Origin: SLNP01 sp964446435
GTDB lineage: Bacteria > Bacteroidota > Bacteroidia > Bacteroidales > VadinHA17
Assembly: GCA_964446435.1 (NCBI GenBank)
Contig: CAYUOS010000109.1
Coordinates: 1-11,533, forward strand
Reading direction: 5' to 3'
DNA length: 11,533 nucleotides
Positions within the stretch are counted from its first letter, which is position 1; each line of letters starts with the position of its first letter. The translations under genes and the position numbers were made by a program. This document shows positions 1 through 7,375 of this stretch, piece after piece. The notes beneath the pieces are model-generated. The model was given only the letters and a program-made list of their open reading frames with translations, ran no database searches and was not told the DNA's origin.

Positions 1-1
1 A

Positions 2-352
2 GACGAGACGGCAGGATCGGGAGGCGATATGCTGCCCTGGATGTTCAGGAAGTTTGAGATGGGACCGCTGGTGGGCAAGCGCACCTGGGGAGGCCTGGTA
101 GGAACCATGGGCTATCCCGAGCTTATGGACGGCGGGTCGATCACCGCGCCCAACCTGGCTATCTGGACAGAAGAGGGATTCATTGTTGAAAATGTAGGGG
201 TGCCACCAGACATAGAGGTTGAGATGTGGCCGAAGGATGTTATTGCCGGCAGGGATCCGCAGCTTCTGAAGGCCATTGAGATCATCATGAAGGAACTTGA
301 GAAGAACCCGCCGAAGGAGCCGGTGCGGCCTCCATACCCCATCAGGAGATAA
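2..352 (+). CDS. Tricorn-type S41 peptidase, C-terminal fragment (5' end outside window)
   Basis: This is the end of a serine peptidase of the tricorn protease / S41 family, large enzymes that cleave peptides and are secreted or periplasmic in Bacteroidota homologs. The reading frame is open from base 2, so the gene starts before the window; the ATG at 29 is internal. The visible part begins DETAGSGGD, matching the family segment with the nucleophilic serine (codon 17-19), followed by the conserved FRK..GPLVGKRTWGGLVG stretch. A later IVENVGVPPDIEVE segment holds the glutamate of the tricorn active site, 57 residues after the serine, near the spacing in the archaeal enzyme. The tail ends in a proline-rich KEPVRPPYP. 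The intrinsic terminator at 386-420 follows directly. The family call is firm; substrate and localisation cannot be read from this fragment. Confidence 0.9.
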   Translation, partial: DETAGSGGDMLPWMFRKFEMGPLVGKRTWGGLVGTMGYPELMDGGSITAPNLAIWTEEGFIVENVGVPPDIEVEMWPKDVIAGRDPQLLKAIEIIMKELEKNPPKEPVRPPYPIRR

Positions 353-385
353 CCTTTTCTTTTCATTTATCAGTTTTTGTTTTAG

Positions 386-420
386 TCCGGCGCAATCCAA
401 TTGTTGCGCCGGATTTTTTT
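386..420 (+). terminator. Rho-independent terminator of the S41 peptidase gene
   Basis: A perfect 10-bp stem pairs TCCGGCGCAA (386-395) with TTGCGCCGGA (404-413) around an 8-nt loop, followed at once by seven T residues (414-420). It lies 33 bases after the plus-strand stop. On the minus strand the hairpin is followed by A-rich rather than T-rich sequence, so it is an efficient terminator only for the plus strand, although it sits between convergent genes. Confidence 0.9.
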
Positions 421-424
421 AATT

Positions 425-1555
425 CTACCTCAGGTCGGTCGTGAACTCTGAAACTGCTCTTCTGACGCTGACGGGAGCAGGGTAGCTGTCGATATAGCCT
501 ATGCGGGCAACGAATTGTATGCTGCCGCCGATATTAAGAAACACGTTCGCATCTTCCTCGAAGCTCTCCACCTCAATCATCTGGTTCATCGGGTGGAGCC
601 CTATCATAAGGTCCCTGCACTCAAGATGTGCCCGCTGATAAAGCCGGCCTGTGGCTATCCAGTTTACCGGAGTATCGTCAGTCTGGGTGATTAAAAGCCA
701 GCCCCCGCACTTCTCAGTCTGAAGCCTTGCCTTTTCAACTCCCGTATCTACAAAAGATTGCTTCTTTGAGTCTTCAGGCTTATAGACCCTGCTGACGATG
801 AAGCCTGCAAAACCGTTTATGCCCATACCCGATGTGGTAAGCCCGTCGCGCCGCTTCCGTACATCGCTGTTCGAGAATCTTATCCACCTGGCAAGCTCAT
901 TCTTGGCAGCCTCATCGTTAGACTGTTGATTGTATGCTTCTGCAGTGACGCTTGAAATATATTTACCTTCAGCAGAGGCAGCCGGAATGAAATGATAACC
1001 ATTGGTTATACCTCCCGTAATCTTCTCAATGTGGGCTATGCTGATCTCATCCTCATTGAAAGGTATGCGCAGTGTACTCCTCTCCTCAAGTTTTCTCAGC
1101 ATATCCTTTTCAATGCCTGGTGTAACGGACCTCTCTCCTGCAACAGATTGATTGCCTGAAGCAAACCGTGGCGTCAGACTGACTTCGGCAATCAGGTTGT
1201 CTCTGCTCTCACCTATGGTAAGGTGCACCTGCGGATCAAAACCGAAAGAAAGTGCAGCCTGGCACATGTTCTCGATAAAGGCCCCAAGCGAGATGTAGAG
1301 CCCCCTGGCTGTAGGATCGACTACCTGCAGCTTTCTTGTGTAATCGGCTCTGATATGAATTAGGGTATCGCTCACCACGTCAACCAGCCAGGGCTGTGTG
1401 TTGTGTGAGCTTCCTGCCAGAGAGGCGTAGCGAATAATTTCCATTGTGGTATCGTCAGTATAGGTTACCTGACTGATACTCTGTCGTGATGCGATGCAAC
1501 TGTTTAACATGATAGTAGTGATTAAAATGATTAATGGATTTAATATGGTTTTCAT
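425..1555 (-). CDS. Acg-family FMN-binding oxidoreductase (nitroreductase-like), predicted lipoprotein
   Basis: The protein resembles the Acg / Rv2032 branch of the nitroreductase superfamily, whose members have a double nitroreductase fold. The signature is SSHNTQPW at about residues 49-56, followed by VDPTARGLYISLGAFIEN at about 81-98 and a C-terminal PAPVSVRRAVSEF; these match family positions around the flavin site. I start at 1555 (376 aa) because this gives a lysine-led hydrophobic signal ending in LNSC with Cys20 as a lipoprotein cysteine. A longer reading from 1618 adds 21 non-signal-like residues. The asparagine in the lipobox is slightly atypical. The Crp-type regulator ends 74 bases upstream on the same strand, so the two are probably co-transcribed. 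Flavin binding and the physiological substrate are inferred; some Acg-type proteins are thought to bind rather than turn over flavin. Confidence 0.82.
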   Translation of the reverse strand: MKTILNPLIILITTIMLNSCIASRQSISQVTYTDDTTMEIIRYASLAGSSHNTQPWLVDVVSDTLIHIRADYTRKLQVVDPTARGLYISLGAFIENMCQAALSFGFDPQVHLTIGESRDNLIAEVSLTPRFASGNQSVAGERSVTPGIEKDMLRKLEERSTLRIPFNEDEISIAHIEKITGGITNGYHFIPAASAEGKYISSVTAEAYNQQSNDEAAKNELARWIRFSNSDVRKRRDGLTTSGMGINGFAGFIVSRVYKPEDSKKQSFVDTGVEKARLQTEKCGGWLLITQTDDTPVNWIATGRLYQRAHLECRDLMIGLHPMNQMIEVESFEEDANVFLNIGGSIQFVARIGYIDSYPAPVSVRRAVSEFTTDLR

Positions 1556-1629
1556 AGCTTTTTGGTGATTAATTACACCGGCAAAGCTATCGACCATACA
1601 AGGAGAGACTTTTGACAAATGTCAAAAAA

Positions 1630-2220
1630 TCAGCCCCCGATCGATTTCCTCATTCTGCTTAGGGTCTCCTGGGTGATTCCGAGATATGATGCAATGTACT
1701 GCAACGGTATCTTGGCGACATATTGGGGATACTTGTCGAGCAGCATTCTGTAGCGCGTTTCAGCTGTCTGGTTCAGAATCATCATCAAATGCCTCTCGGA
1801 TGTGATGAAGACATGCTCGGCCATAAGACGCCCAAGCCTTTCAATCAACGGATACTCTGAATAGAGGCTATAAAGGCTGGTTTTGCCTATCTCCATGACC
1901 TCCATCGGTTCAAGCGCCTGAACATTTGTGCGCGATGGGCTGTCGGTAAGGAAACTGGTATATGAGGTTATAAATCCGGGTGAAAAGTGAAAGTCACTTG
2001 TAATCTCATTCCCGTTAATATCAATGTGGTAGAACCTGAAATAACCCTCAGTGAAGAAACCAATCCTGGAGCATATCTCTCCTTCATTGATCAGGTTCTC
2101 CTTCTTTTTCAGAACCCTAAGTCTTAGGCACCTGGTAAAAGCATCAAACTCTTCATCTCCCAGAGGCACAAACCTCTCTACAAAGTTCCTGAGATCGGCT
2201 ATCTTATCTCCTTGCTGCAA
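1630..2220 (-). CDS. Crp/Fnr family transcriptional regulator
   Basis: A 196-residue regulator typical of the short Bacteroidota Crp/Fnr-like proteins. Residues about 25-120 form the cyclic-nucleotide-binding-like beta roll (INEGE.CSRIGFFTEGYFRFY, then SRTNVQALEPMEVMEI). The C-terminal helix-turn-helix is at about 165-192 (LQYIASYLGITQETLSRMRK). Only two cysteines are present (31 and 50), so an Fnr-type iron-sulfur cluster is unlikely and the effector is unknown. The start is a TTG at 2218-2220: an in-frame TGA lies two codons upstream and the next ATG lies deep inside the conserved domain. It is encoded just upstream of the Acg-like oxidoreductase and divergently from the ferredoxin-nitroreductase (84-bp gap), so it plausibly controls both. 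I found no convincing Crp or Fnr palindrome in that gap. Confidence 0.9.
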   Translation of the reverse strand: MQQGDKIADLRNFVERFVPLGDEEFDAFTRCLRLRVLKKKENLINEGEICSRIGFFTEGYFRFYHIDINGNEITSDFHFSPGFITSYTSFLTDSPSRTNVQALEPMEVMEIGKTSLYSLYSEYPLIERLGRLMAEHVFITSERHLMMILNQTAETRYRMLLDKYPQYVAKIPLQYIASYLGITQETLSRMRKSIGG

Positions 2221-2304
2221 TGGTCAGGTAGAGGTATTTGATTGTGTGCACTAAGTTAAAGTTTTAAAATTGATGGTTAAATCCTGTGTCGCGGAAAAAA
2301 TCTC

Positions 2305-3249
2305 ATGTATTTTTATAGAAACATTCTCATCATGGCAATACCGACTTCACGAACAAAGGACCCGGGCAAGGTAACCATCGACTTCGAAAAGTGCGATGGC
2401 TGCGGACTATGCGTAACGGTTTGCGGGGACAATAACCTGATAATGTCGGATGGAAAACCAGCAGAAGGCGAATCTCCGCTATTCGGATGCATCGGTTGCG
2501 GCCACTGCATGGCAATCTGTCCGCATGATGCCATAAAAGTCACAGGCCGAACCCTCTCACCCGACGATCTGTTCACACTTCCAACAGCCGGTGAAGCAGC
2601 TGACTACAACCAGTTCCTGAATCTGCTCAGGCGGCGCAGGTCGGTACGGGAGTTTCAGAAGAAACCCGTTGAACCTTATGTGATCGAAAAGATACTGGCA
2701 GCGGCAAAGACATCGCCAATGGGTCTTCCTCCGTCAGACGTAAATGTTCTCATATTCGACAATGTTGAAAAATCACGTGAATTCGTAACGGACTTCTGCG
2801 CGATGCTTGAAAAGATGAAGTGGTTTGTCTCGCCATGGTTCCTGGCTCTGATGCGCCCATTCTGGGGAAAGGCCAACGATGAGCTCTTTAAAAACTTCAT
2901 AAGACCGCTATTCAGAATCTATCCCGGGAGCCTTAAGAAAGGAGAAAACGCAGTTACCCACGACGCCCCGCTTGTCATGTACTTCTATGGTTCCCCATGG
3001 GCCGACCCTGCTGACCCGCTGATTGCCGCCACAACAGCAATGTATGCCGGCGAATCTCTCGGGCTCGGTACCTGTATGCTCGGCGCAGTACACCCATTTA
3101 TTCAGAACCGCGGCGCCCGCAGGCTGAGGGAGAAATATGGCATTAAATATACCAGCCGCGAAGGCTTGCTTGTCGTCTTCGGCTATCCGGAATTCAATTA
3201 CACCAAGGGTATAGAACGGACCTTCGCATCAATAACAACATATAATTAA
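2305..3249 (+). CDS. Nitroreductase with N-terminal 2x[4Fe-4S] ferredoxin domain
   Basis: A 314-residue fusion of a bacterial-type ferredoxin with an FMN nitroreductase domain. The first cluster ligands are C30, C33, C36 and C40 (CDGCGLCVTVC) and the second are C62, C65, C68 and C72 (CIGCGHCMAICP), together enough for two [4Fe-4S] clusters. The nitroreductase part runs from about residue 100, beginning with the flavin-phosphate-contacting RRRRSVREF segment and including GLGTCMLGAV near the C-terminus. By family analogy it would pass electrons from a low-potential donor through the clusters to FMN; the substrate is not predictable. The start could instead be the ATG at 2332 (MAIPTSRT), where the protein begins to look conserved; neither start has a clear ribosome site. 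There is no signal peptide, so it is cytoplasmic. The phosphoesterase gene follows after 53 bases and may be co-transcribed. Confidence 0.9.
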   Translation: MYFYRNILIMAIPTSRTKDPGKVTIDFEKCDGCGLCVTVCGDNNLIMSDGKPAEGESPLFGCIGCGHCMAICPHDAIKVTGRTLSPDDLFTLPTAGEAADYNQFLNLLRRRRSVREFQKKPVEPYVIEKILAAAKTSPMGLPPSDVNVLIFDNVEKSREFVTDFCAMLEKMKWFVSPWFLALMRPFWGKANDELFKNFIRPLFRIYPGSLKKGENAVTHDAPLVMYFYGSPWADPADPLIAATTAMYAGESLGLGTCMLGAVHPFIQNRGARRLREKYGIKYTSREGLLVVFGYPEFNYTKGIERTFASITTYN

Positions 3250-3302
3250 CCTTCTTTTAATATTGGTTTCCTATCTTTCCGCACGGAATCAAACCAGGAA
3301 CC

Positions 3303-4913
3303 ATGAAAAAGAGATCGATCCTATTGTTTGCTGCAATACTAATACTTGCGGCTACTGCATGTCACAACACCGCCGAACCCGTTGCAGCGCCCGGCCAAGT
3401 AACAGGCATAGTCTACCTCGACAAGAATGACAACGGAATATGGGATGCCCGTAAGGACAAGCCCCTGAAAGGCGTGGCAGTTTCAAACGGCCGCGATATA
3501 GCCGTGACTGACCGTAACGGCGTCTACAACCTGCCGTTGCGCGACGACTGCACGATATTCGTAATCAAGCCACGAGGTTACAGGTTTCCGGCCGACAACC
3601 GCAACATAGCACAGTTCTACAGGTTCAACATGCCCGAAGGAGCCACCGGAACCAGGTATCAGGGCCTCGAACCCACCGGGCCCATTACCGGCGCGGTCAA
3701 TTTCCCACTTTACCGCAGCACCGAACCCGTAAACCTGAAGGTGCTCGTCTTTGGCGACACTCAGCCACGCAACCACCGCGAGATTGAATATATCGAAAAG
3801 GACATTCTTGCAGAGCTTGCCGGAACCACTGCCTCATTTGGTCTCACGCTCGGAGACATCGTATACGACAATCTCAACATCTACGATCACCTGACAGGTT
3901 CTGTTGCCACTCTCGGCATTCCATGGATCAACATTCCCGGGAACCATGACCTCGACTACACCGGAGATAACCAGAGGGATGCTCTTGGCTCGTGGTACCG
4001 TAACTTCGGTCCAGATTACTACTCATTCACCTGGGGACCGGCACATTTCGTGGTACTGAATACGATAGTATGGCTGGTTGATGAAACCGGCAGGCGTTAC
4101 CGCACCGGGCTGGGTGCCGACCAGCTTGAATTCTTCCGTAATGAGGTGGAGAGGATCGATCCGGGTCAGCTGATGGTAATACTGACGCATATTCCATTCT
4201 CGGGATCAACAGGCTGGTACGACAACAGCGAAAAGGAAGCCTTTTTCAAAATACTTGCCGGTCATCAAAACAGCGTAACGCTTGCAGCTCACACTCACAG
4301 GCATTACCATCACATGCTCGATGCTGCTGACGGTTACCCGGGAGAAGAACCACATCATATGATAAGCGTCGGAGCCACATGCGGAAGCTGGTGGACAGGC
4401 GCACCCGATGAATATGGAATTCCTCATTCAATGCAGTCTGACGGAACACCTACCGGCTATTGCTGGCTTCATATCAGCGGCAACGACTGGAAACTGCAGT
4501 GGCAGGTAGCCAGGCGACCGGCAGAGTTCCAGATGCATATCGACGCCCCGGCAGCATTAACTGAAGGAGAACTGCAATCTGTCACGGTAACTGCCAATAT
4601 TTTCAATGCCCTACCCACGGCGCAGGTTCGCATGAAGGTGACAGGACAGGACGATTGGATGACAATGAATAATGTAATCCGGACTGATTCGGTTCTGCAC
4701 AGGGTAATAGAAAGGGAGGCAGAACTTGGAGCGGTTCCATGGCGCAGGCTTTCAAGACCGGTTGCAACCCCGCACCTGTGGGAGGCCACTCTTGACGCAG
4801 CTTCCCTGAAGCCCGGGGTATACCTGATTACCATAGAATCAACCGACGAATGGTATACATACAGAGGACTCCACTACCTGTTCATCAGGGAGAGACCGTT
4901 ATTTATTGAATAG
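3303..4913 (+). CDS. Calcineurin-like metallophosphoesterase lipoprotein with N- and C-terminal accessory domains
   Basis: A 536-residue exported phosphoesterase. Residues 1-20 are a lipoprotein signal (LAATAC, Cys20). Residues about 31-100 form an Ig-like/SdrD-B-like domain containing DKNDNGIWD, which looks like a calcium-binding loop (MetallophosN type). The catalytic domain carries the metal ligands in order: D152 (GDTQ), D185/D189 (GDIVYD), N214-H215 (PGNHD), H296 (THIP) and H330/H332 (AHTHRH). The first motif is DTQ rather than the canonical DxH, as is usual in this subfamily. Residues about 400-530 form a beta-rich C-terminal domain (MetallophosC type). Such proteins hydrolyse phosphomono- or diesters at the cell surface or in the periplasm; the substrate is unknown. 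AGGA six bases before the ATG supports the start. The family call is strong. Confidence 0.92.
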   Translation: MKKRSILLFAAILILAATACHNTAEPVAAPGQVTGIVYLDKNDNGIWDARKDKPLKGVAVSNGRDIAVTDRNGVYNLPLRDDCTIFVIKPRGYRFPADNRNIAQFYRFNMPEGATGTRYQGLEPTGPITGAVNFPLYRSTEPVNLKVLVFGDTQPRNHREIEYIEKDILAELAGTTASFGLTLGDIVYDNLNIYDHLTGSVATLGIPWINIPGNHDLDYTGDNQRDALGSWYRNFGPDYYSFTWGPAHFVVLNTIVWLVDETGRRYRTGLGADQLEFFRNEVERIDPGQLMVILTHIPFSGSTGWYDNSEKEAFFKILAGHQNSVTLAAHTHRHYHHMLDAADGYPGEEPHHMISVGATCGSWWTGAPDEYGIPHSMQSDGTPTGYCWLHISGNDWKLQWQVARRPAEFQMHIDAPAALTEGELQSVTVTANIFNALPTAQVRMKVTGQDDWMTMNNVIRTDSVLHRVIEREAELGAVPWRRLSRPVATPHLWEATLDAASLKPGVYLITIESTDEWYTYRGLHYLFIRERPLFIE

Positions 4914-5099
4914 CCTGTTTCTGAATGGGTGATGAACACCCGCGTTGAATAGAAGTCCGGGACAGGTAAGACCATAAGGAAGCGTACCATCAGAATAATC
5001 AGGAAAAAGATCCCAGTTCCGTCAGATTTCCTATATTGAGCCTTTATTGGAAATCCAGACTGAAAAACCTATCCTGAAACACAAATAAAGCCCGACAAA

Positions 5100-5417
5100 A
5101 TGAAAAGACTCAAGTCTGTTGCCCTGTTGATGGCATTGGTGATGGTACTGACCACCACCCTGCCTTCATGCCTGATGACCAAGACAAACGTTGGAGCCTA
5201 CACCGAATCATGGGGAAACGATTATACCTATGCAAAGGGAAAGCAACTCTGGCTTTTCTGGGGTATTATTCCCATTGGCAGGACAAGTGTGAACACTCCT
5301 GGAGACGGTAACTGCCAGGTGATTACCAAGTTTACATTCAGCGATGTGCTTATCAGCACATTGACACTTGGAATCGTCACCTCCTACAGCATAAGGGTAA
5401 AAGCCAAGAGGGTATAA
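5100..5417 (+). CDS. Small Bor-like lipoprotein, function unknown
   Basis: A 105-residue protein with a lipoprotein signal: a KRLK start, a hydrophobic stretch, then LPSC with Cys24. The mature part is short (VGAYTE...YAKGKQLWLFWGIIPIGRTSV..GDGNCQVITKFTFSDVLISTLTLGIVTSYSIRVKAKR). The layout, with a central hydrophobic IPIG segment, a single conserved GNC cysteine, and a C-terminal hydrophobic LGIVTSYSI strand, recalls the phage lambda Bor / Iss serum-resistance lipoprotein family, and similar small lipoproteins occur in Bacteroidota. The link is by general resemblance only. It lies 186 bases after the phosphoesterase gene and is convergent with the GldL-like gene at 5469; the 51-base gap between them shows no clear terminator. 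An A-rich leader precedes the ATG, as is common in this phylum. Confidence 0.75.
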   Translation: MKRLKSVALLMALVMVLTTTLPSCLMTKTNVGAYTESWGNDYTYAKGKQLWLFWGIIPIGRTSVNTPGDGNCQVITKFTFSDVLISTLTLGIVTSYSIRVKAKRV

Positions 5418-5468
5418 AAAGTAACAGGCTGTCCTCCCCTGGAGAATTGCACCCCTATCTACTGACCT

Positions 5469-5906
5469 CTAGGCATTCAAAGCCAGCAATGCAGTAAGCG
5501 AAGAGAAGATCACCAGCAGGAAAAGCACCGACACTGTGCTGTAGATATTATGGCTCTCGTTCTTCCCGGTAATATACAGGTAGGTGGGAAGATATACCAC
5601 AAAGGGAAACGGTATTGACACCAGCAGAAGCCAGCCGGCACCAGGCCAGTGCTGAATCTTGAACAGCATTGCCGTAAATGTAATCAGGCATGTAATGTAA
5701 GTGACAACATAGAGAGGCAGGCTCTCCCTCCTGCCCTCTCCCTTGTAGCCCGATATCAAAGCCGGGGGAAGGAAGACAAAAAGCAGGAAAATTATTCCGG
5801 CTGTGAGCAGTATGTTCGCGCCAGGGAAGTGCAGAATTTTGAAAGAGACTCCCAGCAGAGCCAGTGCGGTGGTTATCAGTCCGGTTATATATGTCTTGTT
5901 TTTCAT
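5469..5906 (-). CDS. Membrane protein with two GldL-like transmembrane modules
   Basis: A 145-residue integral membrane protein, about five transmembrane helices. It contains two copies of a module whose signature is FKILHFPGAN (His26) and FKIQHWPGAG (His86), exactly 60 residues apart. The first copy closely resembles the N-terminal helical hairpin of GldL, the inner-membrane motor subunit of the Bacteroidota gliding/type IX secretion machine. GldL's cytoplasmic tail is absent and no gldK, gldM or gldN is nearby, so this is a GldL-like module reused elsewhere rather than GldL itself (inference). The gene begins 8 bases after the stop of the preceding gene, which carries three more modules, so the two are surely one operon and probably partners. 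At DNA level 5634-5666 resembles 6413-6445 in that gene, consistent with descent by duplication. Function unknown. Confidence 0.8.
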   Translation of the reverse strand: MKNKTYITGLITTALALLGVSFKILHFPGANILLTAGIIFLLFVFLPPALISGYKGEGRRESLPLYVVTYITCLITFTAMLFKIQHWPGAGWLLLVSIPFPFVVYLPTYLYITGKNESHNIYSTVSVLFLLVIFSSLTALLALNA

Positions 5907-5914
5907 TGCCTTGA

Positions 5915-6931
5915 TTATTTGATGGTTACAGTTGTGTTGTCAGGTCTGTCGCCTTTCTCTTCAGGAATAATCTCATCGATTCCCGAAAGAATGAGGGTTT
6001 TCTCACTGTTGATGCCAGAGCTGAGATGATTATCAACCATTTCCGGTATGCTATTGTCCCGGCCGTCATTGACGATCATGGTGACAAGTGATGCCGGCAG
6101 AAAAACCGCCAGGGAACCGACCACCAGGAAGATGAATTCCGGGCGTACATGTGTTTCGTTCTTCATGGTTGAGTATACATACCATGGGAAGGCTACAAGG
6201 AAGAGAGTCAGCAATCCAACGACATTCAGTGTTGTGGCCAGAGGCCAATGCATTATCCTGAAGAAAAAGCCGGCCACATAGAGTGCTGTTCCTGCCGCGC
6301 TGATTACATACACTGCCGGGGCGGCCCTGCGTTCCTGACTGACAATAACGTTGTGAAGTACGGCGGGCAGCAGAAGGAGGATTGTGACCAGTGCTGAGAG
6401 GGTGATGACAATGCCGGCACCGGGCCAGTGCTGCACCTTGAAGAGGATGCCGCCGATGGTGAAGAGAGCTGTGAGGAAGGCTGAAATGAAGAGGAAGAGT
6501 CTTCGCGTGCTGCGGGTCTCCTTCCAGAGGACGCCGAGGGCTGAGGGCATGAATACCAGTGTCAGCGTAATGGCGCCGAGGACCATCATGACGCCGGCCA
6601 GTGGCCAGTGCATGATTTTGAACAGTGAGGCAAGGCCGAAGAGGATTGTTCCGGTGATGCCCGAAATTTTCATTGTTGTTTTCATTTTTCTGTATTTTAT
6701 GTCTACTGCAAAGAGTGTTTCTTCCTGTATTTCTCGCAGGCGGCGGTAAGATCCCATGTTGCGCCTGACAGCTGCGAAGGCATCGGTGAAGGAGATGCCC
6801 TGGTGCATGAGGTTTTCGACATCACAGCAGAGGTGGTCAATGAGGTCGTCGGGGAGATGGGAAAAGGTTATTCCATGCGCCCTGACTGAGTTGCTGATGA
6901 TATCGATCTCGCGGGGTGTCAGGTCAGGCAT
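5915..6931 (-). CDS. Membrane protein: permease-prefix-like N-terminus plus three GldL-like modules
   Basis: A 338-residue protein. Residues 1-80 are a soluble helical domain (LPDDLIDHLCCDVE...AFAAVRRNMG) of the type placed before ABC permeases and other membrane proteins in PadR-controlled operons (permease-prefix / HAAS-like). Residues about 90-265 hold three helical-hairpin modules with signatures FKIMHWPLAG (His108), FKVQHWPGAG (His168) and FRIMHWPLAT (His228), again exactly 60 residues apart. A seventh transmembrane helix follows at about 268-289, then a charged soluble tail of about 45 residues. The start overlaps the end of the PadR gene by 8 bases (6924-6931), indicating translational coupling. 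By analogy with other PadR-plus-prefix-domain operons the N-terminal domain may sense or relay a signal linked to PadR, but the role of the membrane part is unknown. Confidence 0.82.
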   Translation of the reverse strand: MPDLTPREIDIISNSVRAHGITFSHLPDDLIDHLCCDVENLMHQGISFTDAFAAVRRNMGSYRRLREIQEETLFAVDIKYRKMKTTMKISGITGTILFGLASLFKIMHWPLAGVMMVLGAITLTLVFMPSALGVLWKETRSTRRLFLFISAFLTALFTIGGILFKVQHWPGAGIVITLSALVTILLLLPAVLHNVIVSQERRAAPAVYVISAAGTALYVAGFFFRIMHWPLATTLNVVGLLTLFLVAFPWYVYSTMKNETHVRPEFIFLVVGSLAVFLPASLVTMIVNDGRDNSIPEMVDNHLSSGINSEKTLILSGIDEIIPEEKGDRPDNTTVTIK

Positions 6932-7268
6932 GGTTCATTCCCGGTTTAAGATCTATTATCTGGTGCAGCGAGTCAATGAACTCCCTGAGCTCCTTTACCT
7001 TTTCAGCCACGAGGGAGTGGCCCTCAGGCGTGAGTCTGTAGCTGATGCGAATGCGGTTGTTGTAGTTCTCTGATGTTGTTACCAGCACCTTCTCGCTCTC
7101 GAGCTTGTGCAGCAAAGGGTAGAGCGCGCCGTAGGTGAGCCTGATCTTACCCTGTGTGAGCTCCTCCACCCTTCGCGTTATGGCGTAGCCGTGCATCGGA
7201 CCCTCCTCCTTGAGTAGCTTCAGTACTATCGTTCTGAGCGACCCCTTCAATAATTCACTTGATATCAT
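6924..7268 (-). CDS. PadR family transcriptional regulator
   Basis: A 114-residue winged-helix regulator. The start at 7268 (MISSELLKGSLRTIVLKLL) is the normal PadR N-terminus; the frame continues upstream to 7373, but those codons are AT-rich promoter sequence and give an implausible peptide. Family marks are GPMHGYAITRRVEE (about 24-37), the recognition region RLTYGALYPLLHKLES (about 43-58), the RISYRLTPEGHSLV wing (about 73-86), and a short C-terminal dimerisation helix. PadR proteins of this short class usually repress their own operon. This one heads the operon with the two GldL-like membrane proteins and overlaps the next gene by 8 bases. A matching promoter with two direct repeats lies just upstream, as expected for autoregulation (inferred). 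Confidence 0.93.
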   Translation of the reverse strand: MISSELLKGSLRTIVLKLLKEEGPMHGYAITRRVEELTQGKIRLTYGALYPLLHKLESEKVLVTTSENYNNRIRISYRLTPEGHSLVAEKVKELREFIDSLHQIIDLKPGMNHA

Positions 7269-7307
7269 ACTTCTTATATATATTACTTTCTTATATATGC
7301 AAAGATA
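7269..7307 (-). promoter_or_regulatory. Promoter and possible operator of the PadR operon
   Basis: On the minus strand, TATCTTTG at 7307-7300 matches the Bacteroidota -7 consensus TAnnTTTG, putting transcription start near 7293 and leaving a short leader to the ATG at 7268. No clear TTTG -33 box is seen. Written on the plus strand, ACTTCTTATATAT (7269-7281) and ACTTTCTTATATAT (7285-7298) are near-identical direct repeats across the inferred start site, a plausible position for PadR repression. The promoter match is direct; operator function is inferred. Confidence 0.55.
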
Positions 7308-7375
7308 TAATATAATTATTATACGAGTCAGGTTTTTTGAGATTTTTTTTGACCCGGGAAGATCAGGCTGCAATT

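Noticed and set aside
2221..2304. Possible Fnr/Crp palindrome in the divergent gap (TTGAT near 2240, GTGCAC nearby)
   Set aside because: The matching half-site at the required spacing is missing; only a 6-bp palindrome GTGCAC is present, which is expected by chance.
4914..5099. Hairpin GGGTG/CACCC at 4927-4941 as a terminator, or a structured RNA in this gap
   Set aside because: The stem is only 5 bp and no T-tract follows; nothing else in these 186 bases is convincing.
5915..6929. Several long plus-strand frames antisense to the GldL-like genes
   Set aside because: They are composition shadows of the minus-strand genes, with no recognisable domains or start signals.
7269..7373. N-terminal extension of the PadR gene by 35 residues
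   Set aside because: The codons fall in promoter sequence with a matching -7 element, and the peptide is unlike any PadR N-terminus.
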